Of a DNA stretch of 64,000 nucleotides, positions 33,610 through 42,526 are shown piece after piece (positions within the stretch are counted from its first letter, which is position 1; every line of letters starts with the position of its first letter). The translations under genes and the position numbers were made by a program. The notes below the pieces were generated by a model that made no database searches, had not been told where the DNA came from, and saw nothing but the letters and a program-made list of their open reading frames with translations. This stretch comes from Streptomyces sp. NBC_00078 (GTDB lineage Bacteria; Actinomycetota; Actinomycetes; Streptomycetales; Streptomycetaceae), in the NCBI RefSeq assembly GCF_026343335.1, contig NZ_JAPELX010000001.1, positions 7,998,001-8,062,000 on the forward strand, in the 5' to 3' direction.

Positions 33610-34748
33610 AGCGGCAGATCTTCGCCCCCGAGCACGACGCGTTCCGCGCGACCGTGCGTGCCTTCCTGGCCAGAGAGGTGCTGCCGTACTACGAGCAGTG
33701 GGAGAAGGACGGCATCGTCTCCCGGGACGCGTGGCGGGCGGCGGGCAAGCAGGGCCTGCTCGGACTCGCCGTGCCCGAGGAGTTCGGGGGCGGCGGCACC
33801 ACCGACTTCCGCTACAGCGCCGTACTGGCCGAGGAGTTCACGCGCGCGGGCGCCCCCGGGCTCGCCCTGGGACTGCACAACGACATCATCGGCCCGTATC
33901 TCACCGGTCTTGCCACCGAGGAGCAGAAGCGGCGCTGGCTGCCCGGCTTCTGCGACGGCTCGCTGATCACCGCCATCGCCATGACCGAGCCCGGCGCCGG
34001 CTCCGACCTGCAGGGCATCCGGACCCACGCCGAGGACAGGGGCGACCACTGGCTGCTCAACGGCGCCAAGACGTTCATCTCCAACGGCATCCTCGCCGAC
34101 CTGGTGATCGTGGTCGCGAGGACGACCCCCGAGGGCGGTGCCCGCGGACTGTCGCTGCTGGTCGTCGAGCGCGGCACGGACGGCTTCGAGCGCGGCCGCA
34201 ACCTCGACAAGATCGGCCAGAAGGCCCAGGACACGGCCGAGTTGTTCTTCAACGACGTACGCCTGCCGAAGGAGAACCTCCTCGGCACGATCGACGGCGC
34301 CTTCGGCCACCTGATGACGAACCTCGCGCAGGAGCGCCTGAGCATCGCCGTCTCGGCGATCGCCGCCGCCGAGCACCTGCTGGAGATCACCACCGAGTAC
34401 GTCAAGGAGCGCGAGGCCTTCGGCCGGCCGCTCGCGACCAAGCAGCACATCCGGTTCGAGATAGCCGAGATGGCCACCGAGTGCGCCGTCACCCGCACCT
34501 TCCTCGACCGCTGCATCGAGGAGCACGCGGACGGCACGCTCGACGCCGTGCACGCCTCCATGGCCAAGTGGTGGGCGACCGAGCTGCAGAAGCGGGTCGC
34601 CGACCGCTGCCTCCAACTGCACGGCGGCTACGGCTACATGACCGAGTACCCCGTGGCCCGTGCCTTCACCGACGGCCGCATTCAGACCATCTACGGCGGG
34701 ACCACCGAGATCATGAAGGAGATCATCGGCCGTTCCCTGCTGGGCTGA
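33606..34748 (+). CDS. Acyl-CoA dehydrogenase
   Basis: A 380-residue flavoenzyme with the full family pattern: N-terminal helical FAPEHDAFRATVRAFL, ITAIAMTEPGAGSDLQGI, WLLNGAKTFISNG, then LHGGYGYMTEYPVARAF and IQTIYGGTTEIMKEII, with the catalytic Glu expected near the end. It introduces the first double bond of beta-oxidation. Translational coupling to the CaiB-like gene and the following thiolase and FadB place it in a complete degradation operon, perhaps for long or branched acyl chains. Confidence 0.92.
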   Translation: MKRQIFAPEHDAFRATVRAFLAREVLPYYEQWEKDGIVSRDAWRAAGKQGLLGLAVPEEFGGGGTTDFRYSAVLAEEFTRAGAPGLALGLHNDIIGPYLTGLATEEQKRRWLPGFCDGSLITAIAMTEPGAGSDLQGIRTHAEDRGDHWLLNGAKTFISNGILADLVIVVARTTPEGGARGLSLLVVERGTDGFERGRNLDKIGQKAQDTAELFFNDVRLPKENLLGTIDGAFGHLMTNLAQERLSIAVSAIAAAEHLLEITTEYVKEREAFGRPLATKQHIRFEIAEMATECAVTRTFLDRCIEEHADGTLDAVHASMAKWWATELQKRVADRCLQLHGGYGYMTEYPVARAFTDGRIQTIYGGTTEIMKEIIGRSLLG

Positions 34749-34772
34749 CCCTCACTTCCGAAAGGCTTACCA

Positions 34773-35987
34773 GTGAGCACCGAAGCGTTTGTGTACGACG
34801 CGATCCGCACCCCGCGCGGCCGCGGCAAGGCGAACGGCTCCTTGCACGGCACCAAGCCCATCGACCTGGTCGTCGGACTCATCCACGAGATCCGCGACCG
34901 CTTTCCCGGCCTCGACCCGGCCGCGATCGACGACATCGTGCTCGGAGTCGTCGGACCGGTCGGCGACCAGGGCTCCGACATCGCCCGGATCGCCGCCGTG
35001 GCCGCGGGGCTGCCGGACACGGTGGCCGGCGTACAGGAGAACCGCTTCTGTGCGTCGGGCCTGGAGGCCGTCAACATGGCTGCCGCCAAGGTCCGTTCGG
35101 GCTGGGAGGACCTGGTCCTCGCGGGCGGCGTCGAGTCCATGTCCCGGGTGCCGATGGCCTCCGACGGCGGCGCCTGGTTCAACGACCCGATGACCAACCT
35201 GGCCGTCAACTTCGTGCCGCAGGGCATCGGCGCCGACCTGATCGCCACCATCGAGGGCTTCACTCGCCAGGACGTCGACGAGTACGCGGCCCTCTCGCAG
35301 GAGCGGGCGGCGACGGCCTGGAAGGAAGGCCGCTTCGACCGTTCGGTCGTGCCGGTCAAGGACCGCGCCGGACTCGTCGTCCTCGACCACGACGAACACC
35401 TGCGCCCCGGCACCACCGCCGACTCCCTCGCCAAACTGAAGGCGTCCTTCGCCGACATCGGCGACCTGGGCGGCTTCGACGCGGTGGCCCTGCAGAAGTA
35501 CCACTGGGTCGAGAAGATCGACCACGTCCACCACGCGGGCAACTCCTCCGGCATCGTGGACGGCGCCTCCCTGGTCGCGATCGGCTCCCAGGAGGTCGGC
35601 GAGCGGTACGGCCTCACCCCGCGCGCGCGGATCGTGTCCGCGGCGGTCTCCGGCTCCGAGCCCACGATCATGCTCACCGGCCCCGCCCCCGCGACCCGCA
35701 AGGCACTCGCCAAGGCCGGGCTGACCATCGACGACATCGACCTCGTCGAGATCAACGAGGCCTTCGCGGCGGTCGTCCTGCGCTTCGTGAGGGACATGGG
35801 CCTGTCCCTGGACAAGGTCAACGTCAACGGCGGCGCCATCGCCCTCGGGCACCCGCTCGGCGCCACCGGAGCCATGATCCTCGGCACGCTCGTCGACGAA
35901 CTGGAGCGCCAGGACAAGCGGTACGGCCTCGCCACGCTGTGCGTGGGCGGCGGCATGGGCATCGCGACCATCGTCGAGCGCATCTGA
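34773..35987 (+). CDS. fadA: 3-ketoacyl-CoA thiolase (FadA type)
   Basis: A 404-residue thiolase starting at GTG, 24 bp after the dehydrogenase. The reactive Cys is in ENRFCASGLEAV; the C-terminal blocks are NGGAIALGHPLGATGA and TLCVGGGMG. Together with the next gene it forms a FadAB pair for the last steps of beta-oxidation. It is only distantly similar to the pcaF thiolase 22 kb away, so the two serve separate pathways. Confidence 0.92.
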   Translation: MSTEAFVYDAIRTPRGRGKANGSLHGTKPIDLVVGLIHEIRDRFPGLDPAAIDDIVLGVVGPVGDQGSDIARIAAVAAGLPDTVAGVQENRFCASGLEAVNMAAAKVRSGWEDLVLAGGVESMSRVPMASDGGAWFNDPMTNLAVNFVPQGIGADLIATIEGFTRQDVDEYAALSQERAATAWKEGRFDRSVVPVKDRAGLVVLDHDEHLRPGTTADSLAKLKASFADIGDLGGFDAVALQKYHWVEKIDHVHHAGNSSGIVDGASLVAIGSQEVGERYGLTPRARIVSAAVSGSEPTIMLTGPAPATRKALAKAGLTIDDIDLVEINEAFAAVVLRFVRDMGLSLDKVNVNGGAIALGHPLGATGAMILGTLVDELERQDKRYGLATLCVGGGMGIATIVERI

Positions 35988-36037
35988 ACCCCCGGCGGAA
36001 CCAAGAGACTTCAGAGACTTCTACGGAGACCCCCGTC

Positions 36038-38215
36038 ATGACTCAGAGCACCACCATCCGCTGGGAACAGGACCGCACCGGCGTCGTCACCCTCGTCCTC
36101 GACGACCCGAACCAGTCCGCGAACACCATGAACCAGGCGTTCCGTGACTCCCTCGCCGTGATCACCGACCGCCTGGAGGCCGAGAAGGACTCCATCCGCG
36201 GCATCATCGTCACCTCCGCCAAGAAGACGTTCTTCGCCGGCGGCGACCTGCGCGACCTCATCCGGGTCACCCCGGAGACCGCGCAGGAGCTGTTCGACGG
36301 CGGCATGGCGATCAAGCGCAACCTGCGCCGCATCGAGACGCTCGGCAAGCCCGTGGTCGCGGCGATCAACGGCGCCGCCCTGGGCGGCGGTTACGAGATC
36401 GCCCTCGCCTGCCACCACCGGGTCGCCCTCGATGCGCCCGGCTCGAAGATCGGCTGCCCCGAGGTCACACTGGGCCTGCTCCCCGGAGGCGGCGGCGTCG
36501 CCCGAACGGTACGCCTGCTGGGCATCGCGGACGCACTGCTGAAGGTGCTGCTCCAGGGCACCCAGTACAACCCGCAGCGCGCCCTGGAGAACGGCCTGAT
36601 CGATGAAGTCGTGGCCACCGGCGACGAGTTGCTCGCCCGGGCCCGCGCCTTCATCGACGCCCATCCCGAGTCGCAGCAGCCCTGGGACAAGCCCGGCTAC
36701 CGCATCCCGGGCGGCACCCCCGCCAACCCCAGGTTCGCGGCCAACCTGCCCGCCTTCCCGGCCGGCCTGCGCAAGCAGACGAACGGCGCCCCCTACCCGG
36801 CGCCGCGCAGCATCCTGGCCGCGGCCGTCGAGGGATCCCAGGTCGACTTCGATACCGCGCAGGTCATCGAGGCGCGCTACTTCGTGGAGCTGGCCGCCGG
36901 CCAGACCTCGAAGAACATGATCCAGGCGTTCTTCTTCGACCTCCAGGCCGTCAACTCGGGCGCGAACCGGCCGCGGGGCGTCGAGCCCCGCCAGGTCCGC
37001 AAGGTCGTGGTCCTCGGCGCCGGGATGATGGGCGCGGGCATCGCGTACTCGTGCGCCCGCGCGGGCATCGACGTCGTCCTGAAGGACGTGTCCCTGGAAG
37101 CGGCCGTCAAGGGCAGGGGCCACTCCGAGAAGCTCTGCGCCAAGGCGGTCTCCCGCGGGCGTACGACCCAGGAGAAGGCGGACGCGCTGCTCGCCAGGAT
37201 CACACCGACCGCGGACCCGCAGGACGCGGCCGGCTGTGACGCGGTCATCGAGGCCGTCTTCGAGAACCCCGAGCTCAAGCACAAGGTGTTCCAGGAGATC
37301 GAGCACATCGTCGAACCGGACGCGCTGCTGTGCTCCAACACCTCGACGCTGCCGATCACCGTGCTGGCCGAAGGCGTGGAGCGCCAGGCCGACTTCGTCG
37401 GACTGCACTTCTTCTCCCCCGTCGACAAGATGCCGCTCGTCGAGATCATCAAGGGCGAGCGCACCGGAGACGAGGCGCTGGCCCGCGCCTTCGACCTGGT
37501 CCGCCAGATCAAGAAGACACCGATCGTCGTCAACGACTCGCGCGGCTTCTTCACCTCCCGCGTCATCGGCCACTTCATCAACGAGGGTGTCGCGATGGTC
37601 GGCGAGGGCATCGAGCCCGCGTCGGTCGAGCAGGCGGCGGCGCAGGCCGGCTACCCCGCCAAGGTCCTGTCCCTCATGGACGAGCTGACGCTGACCCTTC
37701 CGCGCAAGATCCGCAACGAGTCGAAGCGGGCCGTGGAGGAGGCCGGCGGCACCTGGCCGGCGCACCCCGCCGAGGCCGTCATCGACCGCATGGTCGACGA
37801 GTTCGACCGCCCCGGCCGCAGCGGGGGAGCGGGCTTCTACGACTACGACGAGAACGGCAAGCGGGCGGGTCTGTGGCCGGGCCTGCGCGAGCAATTCACC
37901 AAGCCGGGTCACGAGATCCCCTTCGAGGACATGCAGGAACGCATGCTCTTCTCCGAGGCCCTCGACGCGGTCAAGCTCATCGAGGAGGGCGTCCTCACGT
38001 CGGTCGCCGACGCCAACATCGGCTCCATCTTCGGCATCGGCTTCCCCGGCTGGACCGGCGGCATCCTTCAGTACATCAACGGCTACGAGGGTGGCCTGCC
38101 CGGCTTCGTGGCCCGCGCCCGCGAGCTGTCCGAGCGCTACGGTGACCGCTTCGACCCGCCCGCGCTGCTGGTGGAGAAGGCGGCGAAGGGGGAGACGTTC
38201 GCAGACGCACGCTAG
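36038..38215 (+). CDS. fadB: Multifunctional fatty-acid oxidation protein (FadB-like)
   Basis: A 725-residue fusion. Residues 1-230 are an enoyl-CoA hydratase (FFAGGDLRDL, NGAALGGGYEIAL, GLLPGGGGVARTVRLLG). From about residue 330 there is a 3-hydroxyacyl-CoA dehydrogenase with the Rossmann motif VVVLGAGMMGAGIAYS, then LLCSNTSTLPIT and GLHFFSPVDKMPLVEII. A C-terminal dehydrogenase dimerisation region completes it. It hydrates and oxidises acyl-CoA intermediates. The ATG was chosen because the hydratase fold begins there; an overlong open frame upstream runs through other genes. Confidence 0.93.
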   Translation: MTQSTTIRWEQDRTGVVTLVLDDPNQSANTMNQAFRDSLAVITDRLEAEKDSIRGIIVTSAKKTFFAGGDLRDLIRVTPETAQELFDGGMAIKRNLRRIETLGKPVVAAINGAALGGGYEIALACHHRVALDAPGSKIGCPEVTLGLLPGGGGVARTVRLLGIADALLKVLLQGTQYNPQRALENGLIDEVVATGDELLARARAFIDAHPESQQPWDKPGYRIPGGTPANPRFAANLPAFPAGLRKQTNGAPYPAPRSILAAAVEGSQVDFDTAQVIEARYFVELAAGQTSKNMIQAFFFDLQAVNSGANRPRGVEPRQVRKVVVLGAGMMGAGIAYSCARAGIDVVLKDVSLEAAVKGRGHSEKLCAKAVSRGRTTQEKADALLARITPTADPQDAAGCDAVIEAVFENPELKHKVFQEIEHIVEPDALLCSNTSTLPITVLAEGVERQADFVGLHFFSPVDKMPLVEIIKGERTGDEALARAFDLVRQIKKTPIVVNDSRGFFTSRVIGHFINEGVAMVGEGIEPASVEQAAAQAGYPAKVLSLMDELTLTLPRKIRNESKRAVEEAGGTWPAHPAEAVIDRMVDEFDRPGRSGGAGFYDYDENGKRAGLWPGLREQFTKPGHEIPFEDMQERMLFSEALDAVKLIEEGVLTSVADANIGSIFGIGFPGWTGGILQYINGYEGGLPGFVARARELSERYGDRFDPPALLVEKAAKGETFADAR

Positions 38216-38259
38216 GCGCTGAACCTGACTTCCGGGCCCCCGCCGCGGCCCTCATGGGG

Positions 38260-38365
38260 CCTTGTCCTCCAACGCCGGACGGGCTGGAGGCGGCTGAGCT
38301 GAGTTCAGCCCCTCCGGCCTTCGAGGAGCGGGGGCCCGGGGGCCGGCCCCCGGGGACGCTTCCGC
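38260..38365. repeat. Streptomyces intergenic palindromic repeat cluster
   Basis: The segment contains tcctccaacgccggacgggc, then cccctccggccttcgaggag and a G/C stem gggcccgggggccggccccc. These are the mobile-looking short repeats found between many Streptomyces genes. They lie just downstream of fadB and can fold into stems able to end its transcript. Confidence 0.65.
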
Positions 38366-38408
38366 ACCGTCCGGGCGCATCCCACGACCACGACGTAGCG
38401 TGGTGCGC

Positions 38409-38807
38409 ATGGCCGGAGAAACCGATCTGAGCAAGCTGCTGAGCGGCATGAGGCCGGAGCTGGATCCGGGCCGCTACGTGTTCACCACCGTCGAGGGAGA
38501 CATCCCCGCGGGCGTCGCACCCGTCGTCACGGTCGCCGAGCCGGAGGGCCTGACACTCGTGGTGCGGCAGGAGGAAGCGGACGTGGCCGGGCTCGCCTAC
38601 GACTACGTGGCCGGGTGGATCACCCTGCGGGTCGTCTCCGCGCTCGAAGCGGTGGGCCTGACAGCGGCGTTCGCACGGGAACTCGCCGACGCCGGCCTGA
38701 GCTGCAATGTCGTCGCCGGGTACCACCACGACCACATCTTCGTGCCCCACGAGCAGGCCGAGCAGGCGGTGGCGGCGCTGAACGGCCTGGCCCACCGGTC
38801 GGGTTGA
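38409..38807 (+). CDS. ACT-domain (aspartokinase-like) protein
   Basis: A 132-residue protein with two ACT-like halves, as in the small family of stand-alone ACT_7 proteins. Recognised parts are GRYVFTTVEGDIP, EGLTLVVRQEEAD and the closing ADAGLSCNVVAGYHHDHIFVPHEQAEQAVAAL. Such domains bind small ligands, commonly amino acids. An in-frame GTG lies 9 bp upstream of the ATG; the ATG was taken because MAGETDLSKLL resembles the family start. The partner is unknown. Confidence 0.82.
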   Translation: MAGETDLSKLLSGMRPELDPGRYVFTTVEGDIPAGVAPVVTVAEPEGLTLVVRQEEADVAGLAYDYVAGWITLRVVSALEAVGLTAAFARELADAGLSCNVVAGYHHDHIFVPHEQAEQAVAALNGLAHRSG

Positions 38808-38871
38808 GGGACGACCGCGGGACGCCCCTGGTCGACGTACGGCTACGAGAGTGATCGCACGCGGCGACCTG

Positions 38872-39585
38872 TCAGGCGGGCCGGCCGTCGTCCGGGGCGG
38901 CGAGCCACTGGTGCACCTCTTCCTTGAGCGACCGCTGGAAGGTCGTCACAAGGGCCTGCACCACGATGGGCTCCATGTGCGCGGAGAGGGACTTCACGTC
39001 CTCCTCCGCACGCTCGGACACCTCGCCCCTGAACAACTGCGACAGCTCGTGCGCGGCGGCCCGCGAGTGCTCGATGAGCACCTTGCGCGCCGCGAGGATC
39101 GCCGCCTGCGACAGCGGTACGTCGAGGAGCTGAACGGCGAGCCGGAGCAGGCCCGAGTCCACGTGGTAGGAGCCGCCGTCCGGGCGGACCACGTTCATGG
39201 CGGCGAGCCGCTCCAGGTCGTCCTCGGCCAGCGGCCGTCCCGCCCGGCGCTGCAGTTCCTCCGCCGTCACCTTCTCCACGCTGTCCGGCGCCCAGGACGC
39301 CACCACGGCCCGGTGGACGGCGAGGTCGCCCTCGCTGAGGTCAGGGGGCAGCTGCTCCAAGTAGCGCTCGATCGCGGCCAGCGTCATGCCCTGGTGCTGC
39401 AGTTCCTCGATCAGCGCCAGCCGGGCCAGGTGCTGCCTGCCGTAGTGGCCCACCCGCCGCGGACCGATCACCGGCGGCGGGAGCAGGCCCTTGGTGCCGT
39501 AGAACCGGACCGTGCGGACCGTGATGCCGGCCCGCGCGGCCAGTTCGTCGATCGTGAGGGCCGGCTCCCCGGTGTCGGTCGTCAT
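38872..39585 (-). CDS. MerR-family transcriptional regulator
   Basis: A 237-residue MerR-type regulator. The N-terminal winged helix reads LTIDELAARAGITVRTVRFYGTKGLLPPP, followed by GHYGRQHLARLALIEELQHQGMTLAAIERYL, which leads to the dimer helix. The C-terminal domain (about 130 residues) has no metal-binding cysteines, so a metal-sensing role is unlikely. It is divergent from the amino-acid permease, whose promoter region carries a clear dyad. Confidence 0.9.
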   Translation of the reverse strand: MTTDTGEPALTIDELAARAGITVRTVRFYGTKGLLPPPVIGPRRVGHYGRQHLARLALIEELQHQGMTLAAIERYLEQLPPDLSEGDLAVHRAVVASWAPDSVEKVTAEELQRRAGRPLAEDDLERLAAMNVVRPDGGSYHVDSGLLRLAVQLLDVPLSQAAILAARKVLIEHSRAAAHELSQLFRGEVSERAEEDVKSLSAHMEPIVVQALVTTFQRSLKEEVHQWLAAPDDGRPA

Positions 39586-39731
39586 GTGCAGCAGTATCGC
39601 TGTCTCACCAACACTGTGAAACCTGTCGGGCCGCGACGGCCCTCACGGGGCGGACGGGACCGCTGTGAGAAGCACCGCTGTGTGACGTGAGCCACCGCAT
39701 GCCGGGAGAGCCCTCTGGGAAGGTGGCCCTT

Positions 39732-39762
39732 GGTCCGTGCCGCGAGCAAGGTGGCACGGACC
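39732..39762. promoter_or_regulatory. Perfect dyad upstream of the amino-acid permease
   Basis: Arms ggtccgtgcc and ggcacggacc are separated by 11 bp, ending 58 bp before the permease start. It may be an operator for the divergent MerR regulator or an RNA stem in the permease leader. The 235-bp gap shows nothing else. Confidence 0.5.
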
Positions 39763-39820
39763 TTGGCACGTACGGACATCGGGCACACCCCGCCCGGGAG
39801 CACCAGAGAGTGGTACCACC

Positions 39821-41287
39821 GTGAGCAAGGACGCCGTACGCACGGCACTGGCCGCCGCCCACCCCGAGGCGACCGTGACGCCCGCCGACGCGGGTGACGC
39901 CGGATACAGCAAGGACCTCAAGGCCCGCCACGTCAACATGATCGCCATCGGTGGCGCGATCGGCACCGGACTCTTCCTCGGCGCCGGAGGACGCCTCCAC
40001 AGCGCGGGCCCGGCGCTCGCGCTCGCGTACCTGGTGTGCGGGATCTTCGCCTTCTTCGTGGTCCGCGCCCTCGGTGAGCTGGTCCTGTACCGCCCGTCCT
40101 CGGGGTCCTTCGTGTCGTACGCGCGCGAGTTCCTCGGCGAGAAGGGCGCGTACGTCGCCGGCTGGATGTACTTCCTGAACTGGTCGACGACCGGCATCGC
40201 CGACATCACCGCGATCGCGCTCTACACGCACTACTGGAGCATGTTCACCGACATCCCCCAGTGGACGCTGGCCCTCGTCGCCCTCGCCGTGGTGCTGGCC
40301 GTGAACCTCATCTCGGTGAAGATCTTCGGTGAGATGGAGTTCTGGTTCGCGATCATCAAGGTCGCCACGCTCGTCGGCTTCATGCTGATCGGCATCTTCC
40401 TGCTGGCCACCCAGCACGAGGTGGGCGGCCGCACGCCGGGCCTGAGCGCGATCAGTGACCACGGCGGCGTCCTCCCGCACGGCGTGATGCCGGTCGTCCT
40501 CGTCATGCAGGGCGTGATCTTCGCGTACGCCGCACTGGAGCTGGTCGGCGTCGCCGCGGGCGAGACCGCCGAGCCGGAGAAGGTCGTCCCGCGCGCGGTG
40601 AACTCGATCATGTGGCGGGTCGGACTCTTCTACGTGGGTTCGGTGGTCCTCCTCGCCCTTCTCCTCCCCGGCTCCGTGTACTCGGCAGACCAGAGTCCCT
40701 TCGTCACGGTGCTGTCGAAGATCGGGGTACCGGCGGCGGGTGACGTGATGAACCTGGTCGTCCTCACGGCCGCGATGTCCTCCCTCAACTCCGGCCTCTA
40801 CTCCACGGGCCGCATCCTCCGCTCGATGGCGATGGCGGGCTCGGCCCCGAAGTTCACGGCGCGCATGAACCGCAGCCAGGTCCCCTACGGCGGCATCCTG
40901 CTCACCTGCGCGGTGTGCGTGCTCGGCGTCGGCCTCAACTACCTCATGCCGAGCCAGGCCTTCGAGATCGTGCTGAACGTCGCCTCCCTCGGCATCGTCA
41001 GCACCTGGGTGATCATCATGATCTGCCACCTTGTCTTCGTCCGGCGCGCGAAGGCGGGCCTGCTGACCCGCCCGTCCTTCCGCCTCCCCGGCAGCCCGGT
41101 CACCGAACTCACCACCATCGCCTTCCTCGTCGCCGTCCTGGCCCTGATGTGGAACGACCCCGAGGTCGGCCGCAAGACCCTCCTCCTCATCCCTGTGATC
41201 GCCGTGATGCTGGTGGGCGGCTGGTTCGCGGTCCGGGGCCGGGTCGCGAAGGCGGAGGACCGGGAGCTGGCCGAGCTCACGGAGTAA
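39821..41287 (+). CDS. Amino-acid permease, L-asparagine permease type (AAT family)
   Basis: A 488-residue, 12-helix APC-superfamily permease of the AAT family. The conserved entry KDLKARHVNMIAIGGAIGTG, then LGELVLYRPSSGSFVSYAREF and LNWSTTGIADITAIALYTHYW, resemble L-asparagine permease AnsP; E-ALELVGVAAGETAEPEKVVPRAVN is the family loop. The GTG start has only a weak ribosome site, but the N-terminal segment before KDLKARH is typical. The precise amino acid is inferred from similarity recalled, not proven. Confidence 0.87.
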   Translation: MSKDAVRTALAAAHPEATVTPADAGDAGYSKDLKARHVNMIAIGGAIGTGLFLGAGGRLHSAGPALALAYLVCGIFAFFVVRALGELVLYRPSSGSFVSYAREFLGEKGAYVAGWMYFLNWSTTGIADITAIALYTHYWSMFTDIPQWTLALVALAVVLAVNLISVKIFGEMEFWFAIIKVATLVGFMLIGIFLLATQHEVGGRTPGLSAISDHGGVLPHGVMPVVLVMQGVIFAYAALELVGVAAGETAEPEKVVPRAVNSIMWRVGLFYVGSVVLLALLLPGSVYSADQSPFVTVLSKIGVPAAGDVMNLVVLTAAMSSLNSGLYSTGRILRSMAMAGSAPKFTARMNRSQVPYGGILLTCAVCVLGVGLNYLMPSQAFEIVLNVASLGIVSTWVIIMICHLVFVRRAKAGLLTRPSFRLPGSPVTELTTIAFLVAVLALMWNDPEVGRKTLLLIPVIAVMLVGGWFAVRGRVAKAEDRELAELTE

Positions 41288-41325
41288 CCGGGACCACTGT
41301 CAGTGGCGACCTCTACCCTGGCGTC

Positions 41326-41595
41326 ATGTCGGAGATCACTTGTGTCCGGGGTGACGCCACCGTTCCGTCGGTGACCCACACCTACGGCGCGGGCTTCACG
41401 AAGAGCCGCACACAGAAGACGGCCGAACCACTCGACGGCTGCGCGCACCTGCCCGGGATACGGCGCGCACCGGCCGGGGGCAACTGGTCCCGCGTCGATC
41501 CGCTGATCACCGAGCGGCCCGTGCGGCGGAGGATCTCCGGCACGGTCCACGACCATGGGGCGTCGGCCTGCAGCCAAGGGGAGGGCGGGAGTTGA
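41326..41595 (+). pseudogene. Collapsed macro-domain (ADP-ribose-binding) protein, coupled to the kinase gene
   Basis: An open 89-codon frame begins MSEITCVRGDAT, the first strand of a small actinomycete macro-domain protein that is normally about 150 residues. It jumps to CAHLPGIRRAPAGGNWSRVDPLITE, the family C-terminal part (HMPRIGxGLAGGxW). The ADP-ribose loop between them is missing, so the fold should be broken. The frame is still open and overlaps the kinase TTG start by 4 bp, so it could still be translated to feed that gene. Classified as a deletion derivative. Confidence 0.65.
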
Positions 41596-42500
41596 GCCGG
41601 GACATCGACGTGCTCGTGCTGGGCGGCGCGGGCGTGGACACCATCGTGTACGTGCCGGAGCTTCCGCTGCCGTACGCCGACAGCTACATGATCGAGAGCG
41701 GGATTCGTACGCGCGCCGGACAGACCGGTGACTTCGTCGCGCTGGGTCTGGCCGCCCTGGGCCTGCGCACGCACCACCTCGACATGCTCGGCGACGACCC
41801 GGAGGGCGACCTGGTGCGCGCCCTGCACCATGACCACGGCATCGCGCTCACCGCCGTCTCCCAGCCCGCCGGCACCAAGCGCGCGGTGAACCTCGTCAGC
41901 CCCGACGGCAGACGGCTGTCCCTCTACGATTCGAGCCGCGCCCGGGACCAGGACCGGTTCCCGGAGCCCCTGCTGCGCGAGCTGGCGGGCACCTGCCGCC
42001 ACGCCCACGTCTCCATCACCCAGCCCTGTGCCCACGCCCTGCCCGTGCTGCGCGAGGCCGGGATCACCCTCTCGACCGACCTGCACAACTGGGACGGCGA
42101 GAACCCCTACCACGAGCCGTTCGCGTTCGCGGCGGACATCGTCTTCCTGTCCACGGCCGCCCTCACCAACCCCGAGCGCACCATGCGCCGTATCGCCCTC
42201 CGCGGCCGGGCCGAGGTGGTCGTGGCCACGGCCGGAGCGAAGGGCGCCTACCTCCTGGCCGACGACGAGCTGACCCACGTACCGCCCGCCACACCGCCCG
42301 CACCGGTGGTGGACTCCAACGGTGCGGGCGACGCCTTCGCCGCCGCGTTCCTCTACGGCTGGCTGAACCGTGCGGCACCACAACACTGCGCCCGGTACGG
42401 CGCGACCGCCGGCGCCCAGGCCTGCACGGTGCCGTCCACGCGGACGCAGCCCATACGCCGAGAGGAACTCCTGGCAAGGTCGGCCGGGTCGCCCCTTTAA
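41592..42500 (+). CDS. PfkB-family carbohydrate kinase
   Basis: A 302-residue ribokinase-type kinase. The C-terminal signature VVDSNGAGDAFAAAF holds the catalytic Asp; the N-terminal start MSRDIDVLVLGGAGVDTIVYV and RTRAGQTGDFVALGLAALG also fit. It starts with TTG behind gggagggcgggag, overlapping the collapsed macro-domain frame. The sugar or nucleoside substrate is unknown. It ends 27 bp before the end of a convergent peptidase gene. Confidence 0.88.
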   Translation: MSRDIDVLVLGGAGVDTIVYVPELPLPYADSYMIESGIRTRAGQTGDFVALGLAALGLRTHHLDMLGDDPEGDLVRALHHDHGIALTAVSQPAGTKRAVNLVSPDGRRLSLYDSSRARDQDRFPEPLLRELAGTCRHAHVSITQPCAHALPVLREAGITLSTDLHNWDGENPYHEPFAFAADIVFLSTAALTNPERTMRRIALRGRAEVVVATAGAKGAYLLADDELTHVPPATPPAPVVDSNGAGDAFAAAFLYGWLNRAAPQHCARYGATAGAQACTVPSTRTQPIRREELLARSAGSPL

Positions 42501-42526
42501 CAGCACGGGGCGGACCCGGCAGATCC

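Noticed and set aside
34773..35987. fadA as a duplicate of pcaF
   Set aside because: Both are thiolases sharing only active-site blocks; chain sequence and operon context differ widely.
33698..36037. Upstream extension of fadB to a 1505-residue protein
   Set aside because: The extension runs out of frame through the dehydrogenase and thiolase genes and is Arg/Pro-rich; the hydratase fold starts at 36038.
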